DNA of 62,502 nucleotides from Helicobacter sp. 13S00477-4. GTDB taxonomy: Bacteria; Campylobacterota; Campylobacteria; Campylobacterales; Helicobacteraceae. The translations under genes and the position numbers were made by a program. Under the pieces are notes generated by a model. The model was not told the DNA's origin, searched no databases, and saw nothing but the letters and a program-made list of their open reading frames with translations. The first letter of the stretch is position 1. Every line of letters starts with the position of its first letter. Below are positions 18,567-28,100 of the stretch, one piece after another. Location of the stretch: the NCBI RefSeq assembly GCF_002272785.1, contig NZ_MLAS01000011.1, forward strand, positions 1-62,502, written 5' to 3'.

Positions 18567-19820
18567 CTACCTATTAATAAGAAGCTCGACAGCCTTGCTT
18601 GGAGCAGACTCTAACCCATTTACATCCACACTCACAACCTGATAACGATATTTTTTGCCAGCAACCATATCTTTGTCAATAAATTCATTTTTTGTGATAT
18701 CTGAAAAACGCAGTGGCTTGGAAGAAAAACTACCTTCAAAACGATACACAGCATAACTTTTAACTCTAGGACTGCTTATTTTATCCCATTCAATGATAGC
18801 TTGACCATTCTGTATTACACCTTTTGTGATTACAGGTATAGGAGGAGGAGATAAAGTAGCTCCTTTCACAGCACCCAAAGGCATCTCACCCTCAATCCCA
18901 GCAGAGTCTAATGCAACGATTTTATAAAATCTTTCTGCCCCATTTGATTGAAGATTATCAGTATAAGTTGTACTTTTGGTTTCTGCTATCATTTTAAAAT
19001 TATCTTTCAAAGAAGGGGCTGCATAAACCCTATAATTGACAATATCTTTTTGAGGAGACTTATCCCAATCAATTTTTATCTTTTGAGGCAAATCATTACT
19101 TGCTTTGACCCCAGTAATAGAAATAGGTTTGGCTTTTGTTTTTCCAATAGCTACCACACTAGGTAAAGATTTTGCTCCTTCAAAACTTTCTGCGATGACT
19201 CGATATCTATACTCTTTACCATCTTGTAAATCTTTATCAAAATATTCTACATAAAGTCTATTTTTAACCACACCAATATTTAAAAATTTTCCTCTTTCAT
19301 CCTGTCTTTGTATAATATATTTTGAAATACTAGGGTTAGGATGAGGACTCCAGATAATCTTGATTTGTTTAGCATAATCATTACTTGCAAATACACTTTC
19401 TACAGCATCTATAAAAGAGGTTTTTATACGGATAGCAGGAGAATGTGGTGAAACAAAACCATTTTTTCCCAATGAAGACATTTCATAAGCATAAGGTGTT
19501 TGTGGCATCAGAGCATCATCATAATAATGTGTGGCTAAAGGATTTTTAATCGTAGCAATTTTTTTTATATTTCCATTTTTTTCAACCCTATAAAGGACAA
19601 ATCCTTGTATTGAAGAGGGATTATCTATCATATCCCATTCAAAGCCAACAGATTTAACATCATTAATCGTTTTTATATTTTTTATCATAGGTAAACTGGG
19701 GTCTATCTTATCTTGACTGCCAAAAAGAGTTAAAACATTATTCTGCATAGATGCACAACCAGCAAGTAAACTAAATAGTATTAAAATAATATAATATAAA
19801 ATCTTCTTTTGTAACTTCAT
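18567..19820 (-). CDS. Lipoprotein with fibronectin type III repeats
   Basis: 417 residues. The signal peptide ends in lipobox LLAGC (Cys22). Four FN3-like repeats of about 90 residues follow, recognisable by recurring elements such as YRVEKNG, IKIIWSPHPN, YRYRVIAES, VNYRVYAAP and YRYQVVSVD. The protein is probably anchored in the inner or outer membrane facing the periplasm, as a binding or scaffold protein. By position it is the HP0746-type protein of H. pylori. Its start overlaps the rluD end by 50 nt. The binding partner is unknown. Confidence 0.85.
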   Translation of the reverse strand: MKLQKKILYYIILILFSLLAGCASMQNNVLTLFGSQDKIDPSLPMIKNIKTINDVKSVGFEWDMIDNPSSIQGFVLYRVEKNGNIKKIATIKNPLATHYYDDALMPQTPYAYEMSSLGKNGFVSPHSPAIRIKTSFIDAVESVFASNDYAKQIKIIWSPHPNPSISKYIIQRQDERGKFLNIGVVKNRLYVEYFDKDLQDGKEYRYRVIAESFEGAKSLPSVVAIGKTKAKPISITGVKASNDLPQKIKIDWDKSPQKDIVNYRVYAAPSLKDNFKMIAETKSTTYTDNLQSNGAERFYKIVALDSAGIEGEMPLGAVKGATLSPPPIPVITKGVIQNGQAIIEWDKISSPRVKSYAVYRFEGSFSSKPLRFSDITKNEFIDKDMVAGKKYRYQVVSVDVNGLESAPSKAVELLINR

Positions 19821-20748
19821 TTAAATTCGCTCCATCAAAATTCTGTGCCAAAAATTCTAGCATATCATCAAAAACAGGAACTTTAAAGAACATTTTTTTA
19901 CCCGTAGTAGGATGGATAAAGTAAATCAAATAAGCATGTAAAAGCATTCGTGTATTCAAAATATCCTTCTTGCCATAAACTTTATCACCAATAATATGTT
20001 TACCAAGTGCTTCTAAATGTACGCGAATTTGATGTGTCCTGCCTGTGTATAATTTTGCTGCTACAAGGCTCATAGAACTATCCTTGCTATCTAATAATGG
20101 TAAAAAATCACTCTTAGAATACCTTGAAGGAATATTTTTTCGCCTAAAAGTATCAATATTTGCCATTTTGAGACGATTTTTTGGATTCCTACCTATTTGA
20201 CATTCAAAAACAATTTTTTCTTTGATATTCCCTTCAATCACTGCAAGATAATACCTCCCCATATCTCTATTTTTAAGCTGCTCTGAAAGCTTCATATGTG
20301 CATTATTATTTTTAGCAATTAAGAGTGCTCCACTGGTATCTTTATCAAGCCTATGGACAATACCATAACGTTCCTCGCCACTCAAGTTTGAAAGTAAAAA
20401 TCCCTTTGAAGAAAGCCAATCAACTAAAGTAAAATCTTTCACACTCGGTGCAGGATGTATGACAATTCCAGGTGGTTTATTCAGTATTAAGATATCTTCA
20501 TCTTCATAAATTATAGCTACATCAATATCAACCAGTGGTTTTTCATAATCAATAGCATTAGGCTTTAAAACGATGATTTTATCACCTATTTTAAGCTTTT
20601 GACCACCTTTTTTACAAACCAAACCATTAAGAAAAACTAAAGAGTTTTTGATCAAATGCAGTGCTTGATTTTTAGAAATTTTGAGTTTTACAGACAAAAA
20701 TTCATCCAAACGTTTATGAAAATCTTTGATTTCAAATATTTGATCCAT
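19771..20748 (-). CDS. rluD: 23S rRNA pseudouridine synthase, RluD family
   Basis: 325 residues from the ATG at 20746-20748; a GTG four codons upstream is an alternative. The N-terminal S4 domain (KISKNQALHLIKN) is followed by the catalytic motif HRLDKDTSGALLIAKN with the nucleophilic Asp, then TGRTHQIRVH. It converts uridines in helix 69 of 23S rRNA, or related sites. The gene is divergent from rodA, with 57 bp between their starts. Confidence 0.92.
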   Translation of the reverse strand: MDQIFEIKDFHKRLDEFLSVKLKISKNQALHLIKNSLVFLNGLVCKKGGQKLKIGDKIIVLKPNAIDYEKPLVDIDVAIIYEDEDILILNKPPGIVIHPAPSVKDFTLVDWLSSKGFLLSNLSGEERYGIVHRLDKDTSGALLIAKNNNAHMKLSEQLKNRDMGRYYLAVIEGNIKEKIVFECQIGRNPKNRLKMANIDTFRRKNIPSRYSKSDFLPLLDSKDSSMSLVAAKLYTGRTHQIRVHLEALGKHIIGDKVYGKKDILNTRMLLHAYLIYFIHPTTGKKMFFKVPVFDDMLEFLAQNFDGANLNEVTKEDFILYYFNTI

Positions 20749-20805
20749 TGCCTTATCCACCCATTTTTGCTAAAATCGTTTAAAATTATTCAAAAGTTAA
20801 ATAAA

Positions 20806-21954
20806 ATGATTGATAGGCGGATTTTAACACATTTTGACTTCTTACTCCTACTGATTATCTTACCCATCATCAGTATGTCATTTTTCCTCATCAATGAAGC
20901 TAATGAAGCAATGAGCATCAAGCAGGCTTTTTACATTGCTGGAGGATTTGCACTTTTTTGGATTATTTTTTTACTCCCATTCAGGAGCATGAATAAGATC
21001 ATCGTAGTTTTTTATTGGTTGTGTATTGTATTGCTTTTATTAGTCGATTTTTATGGCATCACCAAATTAGGAGCACAACGTTGGATCGTTATACCCGGAA
21101 TAGGAGTTTCACTACAACCTAGTGAACCTATCAAAATAGCTATCATTTTAATGCTTGCTAATATCATCTATTACAATCCACCGCCAAGAAGTGGATACCT
21201 CTGGAAAGATTTCTTCAAAATTAGTTTTTATATTATCCTTCCTTTTTTGCTTATCCTAAAGCAACCTGATTTAGGCACTGCTATCGTTATTTTAATCATG
21301 GGTTTTGGGGTTTTATTTTTGGTAGGGGTCAATTATAAAATATGGCTCTCCATCCTAATTGTGGTTTTAATCGCCTCACCATTGATATATGGATCTCTGC
21401 ATGATTATCAACGTAAAAGAATCCATGACTTCATTTCAGAAAGCCCAAGCTATCACGTTAGGCAATCAGTCATCACTATTGGCTCGGGTGGTCTTTTGGG
21501 CAAATCAAAAGAAAACTCCACGCAAACACAATTCAAATTCCTACCGATTGCAACGAGTGATTTTATATTCGCCTACTATATTGAGAGATTTGGATTTTTT
21601 GGTGGGATAATCTTATTGGGTCTGTATATTGGAATGATTTTACATATCCTATCGTTTTGTTTTGTCAATAAAAAGGATTATCGTTTGCGTGTATGTGCAA
21701 GTGGGACAGCTATCTTAATCTTTGTTTATACAAGCGTAAATATTGCGATGACAATGGGACTGGCACCTGTTGTTGGAATCCCCTTGCCAATGTTCAGTTA
21801 TGGAGGGAGTAGTTTCATCACATTCATCATTCTTTTAGCCATACTTGAAAACCTACTTGCCTTTAGATTCAATTTTGAGTATAATTCCAACCCTTTTAAA
21901 AATATCAGCAAAAAGGGACCCTTAGCTCAGCTGGTTAGAGCGCTCGGCTCATAA
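20806..21954 (+). CDS. rodA: Rod-shape SEDS peptidoglycan polymerase RodA
   Basis: 382 residues from the ATG at 20806; an upstream in-frame start would lie inside rluD. Ten or so membrane helices carry SEDS motifs: GAQRWIVIPGIGVSLQPSE, LKQPDLGTAIVI, and the C-terminal GLAPVVGIPLPMFSYGGSS. RodA polymerises glycan strands for cell elongation with PBP2. Its last codons (GPLAQLVRALGS) are the translation of the following tRNA gene, and the stop is the TAA of the anticodon loop, so the frame overlaps the tRNA by 39 nt. The natural C terminus may be meant to lie there, or an earlier stop was lost. Confidence 0.93.
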   Translation: MIDRRILTHFDFLLLLIILPIISMSFFLINEANEAMSIKQAFYIAGGFALFWIIFLLPFRSMNKIIVVFYWLCIVLLLLVDFYGITKLGAQRWIVIPGIGVSLQPSEPIKIAIILMLANIIYYNPPPRSGYLWKDFFKISFYIILPFLLILKQPDLGTAIVILIMGFGVLFLVGVNYKIWLSILIVVLIASPLIYGSLHDYQRKRIHDFISESPSYHVRQSVITIGSGGLLGKSKENSTQTQFKFLPIATSDFIFAYYIERFGFFGGIILLGLYIGMILHILSFCFVNKKDYRLRVCASGTAILIFVYTSVNIAMTMGLAPVVGIPLPMFSYGGSSFITFIILLAILENLLAFRFNFEYNSNPFKNISKKGPLAQLVRALGS

Positions 21955-21992
21955 CCGATCGGCCGCAGGTTCGAGTCCTGCAGGGTCCACCA
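21916..21992 (+). tRNA. tRNA with CAU anticodon, Ile2 (lysidine type) or Met
   Basis: 77 nt including encoded CCA. Acceptor GGACCCT/AGGGTCC, D-arm GCTC...GAGC, anticodon loop CTCATAA (anticodon 21950-21952), T-arm GCAGG-TTCGAGT-CCTGC. The acceptor pairs C4-G69 and C5-G68 are those the lysidine synthetase TilS prefers in tRNA-Ile2, which argues for isoleucine. The anticodon alone cannot decide. Its 5' end overlaps the rodA frame. Confidence 0.93.
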
Positions 21993-22030
21993 CTACCTAC
22001 AAAAATCTATATTAGGATAAAATCCATACA

Positions 22031-22046
22031 GATAACGATAGTTATC
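22031..22046. promoter_or_regulatory. Fur-box-like palindrome
   Basis: GATAACGATAGTTATC is a 6-4-6 palindrome followed by ATTTACATTATG, resembling the GATAATGATAATCATTATC Fur consensus. It lies in the 158-bp gap between the tRNA and the exoprotein stop. No gene starts nearby, so it may be a relic or chance in AT-rich sequence. Confidence 0.3.
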
Positions 22047-22150
22047 ATTTACATTATGCACTCTCCATAAACATTATACCAATAAAGTATGATCTCCTTT
22101 AATCTATAATTAAATAATTTTTAACAATAAAAAATTAAATAGAATATATT

Positions 22151-25100
22151 TTAATTCTTAACTTTATTTATTTGAGATTGTATCGCTTCAATCACTTCAG
22201 TTGATTTAAAAGGATTCTCAATGAATTGTTTTTTTATTGTGAATTTCAAATTAGGATGTTCTCTGTAATTTTTAAATATATAACGCAATTCTTCAGAAGT
22301 CACTGATTCATAATGTTCATTGGAAGGATCGAAAACATTTTTAAGCTTCTTTAAGTCTAAATCCTTAACCTTATCTGTATGAGAATGATGTTCTGTCACT
22401 AAAAGATCAAGATTGAAATAAATTTTTCCTCCAGAATCCAAAACATTTTTTAAAACCTCTGTCGTTTTGATTCCAAAAAATCTTTCTTCATTCAAAGCAC
22501 TGGCATTTTTGAAATAAATATCATACAATTTTTTTTCTTCTCTTGTTAGATTTTCTACATTAGGTGTTGATCGATTGATAAGATTTGATAACCCATCCAT
22601 ATTGTGTTCTTGAGCGACTTTTTTAATAGCATCCATTAGATTTTTTCCACTATCGATATTTTTAATTATTTTTAGATTATTTTCATCCCCAACAATACCT
22701 TCAAAAATTTTTTGATTATCACCTTTTGGAATACTAGCAACTCCATTTTCACGAGCTTTAGTGATCGGGGGTTTAAAATTTAAAATTTCTTCTTTCAATA
22801 AATTAGGATTACCTGAAGCAACTGAAGAGGCAAACTCATAAAATCTTTTCTGTCTATCAGGACTCTGAGCCATATTCAAAGCATTCAAATAATCATCTGC
22901 AACCAAAGGTCTTTTAGCAACTTCTTCGGGCGAAAGGCTATGATATAAATCTCCTCTAGTTTGGTGTAAGCCATATATGAGGGCTATATTTGAAAAATTC
23001 GGCTCACCTTCAAGACTGGATTCAAAATTTTTCTGATTGACAGGGAAATGCTCTATATTTTTTTCTTTTTGATTGTAAAAATGATTTTGAACTTCAGCAT
23101 CTGGTTCGTTTAGATTTTCCCTTGAAAAAGCCCTTCGGATTCTATCTAAAATAGAGTTTGAGTTTGAACCACTAGACTGTGTTGCCTCAATAGGATTATC
23201 TAATTGGGGGTCTTGAGCTAATATATTTTCAAACTTTCTTTTAACAGCTCCGCCATGTTCAAAAGCTTCTTTCTCAAATATCTGATCCCGATACATATGA
23301 TAATTCTGATCACCATCACGAAAATAAAACTCTTTATTAGCTTTCAAAACAGTTGTATAATCTTTAATGCTTTGAGGTATGTTAGGATTATCTAAATTTT
23401 TGATGAATACAGCTTGTTGTTTATGTGTCATCTCATGAACGACAGTATCCAAAAGAGTCAAGCCAACTTGTTTGGATGTAACATTTTTCTGATTTTTTAA
23501 ATAAAGTTCCTTATATTCTTTGGGTGTTAAGATTTCAATAGCATCCCTTTGATGGGAATAACGTGCGTAATCATAGTTTGGGGAAAAATTAATCTTTGTA
23601 TCCGTAGAATTCAAAGGAGTATTGTTCAAAGTTTCAGTATAAGCATCAACAATCATTTGAGTGAACTCTCTGAAATGCTTTTGCTTTGAAAAATCACTAT
23701 TGAGTAAATAATCCTTGATCGCAGGATTATTAATTAATCTAGAATCTAAGTCTTGATAAACTCCTCTTAAAAAATTTTTATATTCGCCTGAATCATTATG
23801 ATAAGGTAAATTTTCACCAATTTCAGAAAGGAGAATAATAAAATTTTCTCTGACATCTCTATCTCTGTTTTGTTTTGAAAAAATTGGATTTTCCATTAAA
23901 GTATTTAGGATACCAGCAGTTTGAGATAAATTGACATCTTGTACCTCAAAAACACCTCTTTCCATAAAATCTATCAAATCTTGTTTATCAGATTCACTTC
24001 GTTTATCTTCAGTTTTAATTGGTATCCTTTCAGGTATAACTTCTTCTCCAATATTTGCAAATTTATCCAAGTCTTTTTGATGTTTATTTTGACTTGCTAT
24101 CAAAGCTTGTTCGGTTTGCGCAAATTCGCTTTTTGGAGGGAGATTTTCATTGATTTTTTTATAAGAATCCATTGATGCTTGATTTGATAGATTTTGTGCA
24201 TTCCCTACATCATAAGTTGATTTATCAAGTCTAAAAAAATTCTTAATTTTTTTTATGAAAGGAGTTTGTTCTAATGAAACAGAAGTCATGGAAGTCGATG
24301 GTCGAGTAACAGAGGGATTACTCCCCTCATTATCAGTTCTGTTAGGTTTACCATAAAGCAAAACCTCTTTCTTTAAAACCACTGGTTCAAAGTGAAGAGG
24401 CTCTGCAATGCCTGAAAAAATCACATTACCCTGAGTTGTATTGTCTTGTGAAGAAATAAGGTGATTTGGCTTGGGCTTAGAACTTAAAAGTTGCTTTATC
24501 TGACCCACACTCCCACTAAAACTCATATTACCTCCTGCAAATGAATTGCTTGAAGTAATCTCAAGGGCATTATTCACATCAGAAAAAATATCTTTAGCTT
24601 CAATGCTTTTACCATTTACTTCTATACCTCCCTTAGCAGCTGTATTGATATTGATAGCTGTGTGCAAAATACTTTTTTGAGTATTAAAATCACCTATATC
24701 AATCTGTGTTCCAAAGTCTCCAGATGTACCCCCAGAAACATATACAGCTCCACCACCTGAATTTATCTCTAAATCCAAATCATTGATTTGTAATTTACCC
24801 CCTACATCAAAATCTCCTTCTTCAATACTTGAACTCAAAATACCTCCATTGAGTTGTGCATCTCCTAACACTTTTACATTCAATTCTCCTTTTGTAAGAA
24901 TACCTGATTGGACTCCGACGCTCTTAGAATTATCATAATAATATCCTGCTCCTGCATTGAGTGAAAAATCTCCTTTAGCAATCGTATTGCTGGCTACACC
25001 TAAAGAAACATCCCCTCCTAAACTTATGTTGAAATCCTTTGAATCTTTTGAATCTATTGGGCTTGTGATATTTAAATTACCACCTACATAAACATCTGCA

Positions 25101-28100
25101 GTATCTGCGTTGAATCTCCCTCCATTGATATTAACATCTTCTTTAGCAACGATAACTAAATGATCTTTGACATCAAACATAGAACTTTGAAAAGTATTTT
25201 GATCCTTTTGACTATAAGAAATACTAGCACTTCCACCCGTACCTATATCAGTATTAGCTCCCCATAATGCGGAATAACCTGCAGATTCTTGAAATGTTCC
25301 AGATACATTGATATCAAGTCCAATTTCTTTCTTTGTGTTTTTTGCTGCTTGTATATTAACATCTCTAGCAGAATCCAAATACAAAGAAGAACCCCCATTA
25401 AAAGCCACTCCATTCAAATCAATATCTCCCTTTGTGGTTTTAATGATAAAATCCTTAGAACTATCAATATGCGTGATATTTTCAATCCCACCATAAGAAG
25501 CATTGAACCCTAAATTCAAACTGACTTCTTGGGTTGAGTTTACTCCAATAATATCATTAAAAATAAGATTTGTAGCAGCTCCTGCTGCTTGTGCTGCGAC
25601 AATGCCTGCATTGATATTTTGACCTGCTGCTACTTGAGCACTCACTCCTGAGATCATATTCATTGAATCTGCCATAGAAGAAGTTGTGCTTAATTTTTGT
25701 TTGAGTGAAAGGTGCAATCCAATTGAAAAATTATTTTCTTCATTTTTATATTTAGTGCTTTGAACATTCCCTGCTTCTAAATACCCTCCATTATTACTTG
25801 AAATAAAATTAGCCCCTCCAATATCAGCTGTTCCTTTAGCAAACATCAATAAATCATCATTAGCTACTATATTTGAATTGGTATAAGTTATAGGGTCTGC
25901 TTTTTGATAATCCAAACCAAATTCTAACCCAACATCTGCAGAAGCTAAAGCATCCATTACTGTTTTTCCTGATGTAAGGCTTTGCGGATCAAAAGCATTA
26001 TGAGTATTTGTAAAATTTTGCTCTTCATTATTTCCAAAACCTGCTGAAACACTATTTCCTAACAAACCTGCCCCAGCAGAACCAACGATGCCAAAACCAT
26101 AAGAAATATTTTCATAATGCATTGAATTTTTTCCAGGCTTATAAGTCAAATCCTTTTTACTATTAAAAACAATCCTCCCTCCAGTAGAAATAACATCTGA
26201 TCCAATTACTGATGTATTCCCTTCAGAACTAATAATCATCTCCCCATCTGATTTTACAGAAGAACCTGTAGATAAAGAAGAATCTTGATGTTTATCACTG
26301 CCTTTAAATCCAAGAAGTTGACTAGATATTTGAGAAGAGTTTAAAGTTGTTTGATTATGGGAATCAATAATATCAATATTGCCATCAGCCACTAGGATTA
26401 TTTTTTGTTTGGAATACAAATCAGAAGCTTGGATGCTTAAATCTTTTTTGCTCACAATATTTATATTACCCAAAGCCTGAATACTGCTGCCTACTGCCTT
26501 ATCTATTTTGGTATCTGTATGGCTCAAGCTCAAGTATTCAAACATATTAGTATTTTTATTCATCCCATCAAAACGTGTGTCATTCACAAGGTTAACTTTT
26601 TCTCTGCCCTCAAGGATTTTAATATCTCCATCAGAAATCAGATTAAGATTGCCCTTGCTAGAAGTTTGAGACAAAGCAGAACCTTGAATAGTAATGCCCT
26701 CTTTGGACTTAATAGTAATATTATCTGCTTGCAATTTTGAAGATTGCACAGAATCCACTTCTACCATCGTTGTGCTGACCCAAAAAGAATCTGAATCTTT
26801 TTTTGATTCTTGCATAAAATCTGAGTTCTTGGCATTGTCTTCTATGATTTTTATCTCACCATTTTCAGAGATAAGATCAATATGGGCACCTTCATCACTG
26901 CTTTGGATTGAAGTGTTTTTAATAACGATGTCTTTTTGAGTTTGGATAAAAAGCCCATTATTGGAATCCAATGCTGCTTGATTTATATTGATGGCATTTC
27001 CAGTTTTATCCATACCTATAACGCTTTCTGAAGAAAAACGTTCAGCAATAATCCCAACTTCATCCCCAGAAATAACTCCTCCAATATTTTTCACTTCTCC
27101 TTGAGCTTTGATGATAGTATTGCCTTGTAAGCTTTTTATAACTGAAGATTGATTTTCTACATCCCCTACTTCTAAAAATACATTACCCACAGAAGCTATC
27201 ATTGAGTTTTTTTCATTAGAATCAGGGAGTCTTTTAAAAGTTGTGTTTTTAGAATAAAAAATCTGTGGTGTTAAAACTTCTTTATCCCCAATTTTCCTTT
27301 CTACATACCAAATAATATCTTTATCAAGCTCTTTGATTTGCTCTTCGCTCAAAGCTTTTCCAATGACTAAACCTAATTTTACACTTTCAGAAACAGCATT
27401 ATCAAAAAGTTCTTTGATATCATTATTGTTTAAAGACTGGCTATAACCTAGATTGCGTATCAATTGTTCATTTAAAAGCCTATTTTCAAAGTAAGCATCT
27501 CCGATGACCGAAATAGGTTTTTCTGGAACATAATTGATTTGGGAAAAAAAGTACTCTGAACCAAAAAATTGACTCATATCTACTAAATCTTTCCTTGTTT
27601 CAATATAAAAATTTATTTTTTTATTCAAATGATTTGCATCACTATGGAATAAAAGCTGTTTGCCAAATGCCAAAATGGTTGTTTCATCAAGTCCTTGAAA
27701 ATCAACGCCATCTCCCTCATTCAGATTGTCTGGATTTTGAATAATGGGTTTTTCTTTCAGTCCTGCTTGTGGGATGAGACTGATATCTGCTTGAGCTTGC
27801 TCCTTACTAGTTGAACCTGTAGAATTTTGTAATATCCCTCCACCTAAGAGAATGATTTGACCTCCTGATAAAATCTTCGCAGTATTTTTAGGTAGATAAG
27901 AAATGGTTGTATTCGGGTTGAAGCTCAGATCATTAGGATCCTCTTTTATTACCCAATCTGAACCAAATCCCTTAGCCATCAATGCCTTAAAAAAACTATC
28001 TTTGCTGCTTAAAACCTTGAGCAATCCAAAATAACCTACATTATCATCTTCAGAATATTTTGCTTTATCTAAAATCTCTAAAACATTCCCGCTCCCAATT

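Noticed and set aside
20656-20805. Fifty-codon N-terminal extension of rodA
   Set aside because: It lies antisense within rluD, and the normal RodA start (MIDRRILTHFD) is at 20806.
25289-25513. Plus-strand frames antisense to the exoprotein gene
   Set aside because: Low-complexity shadows of a repetitive beta-helix gene, without ribosome sites or recognisable domains.
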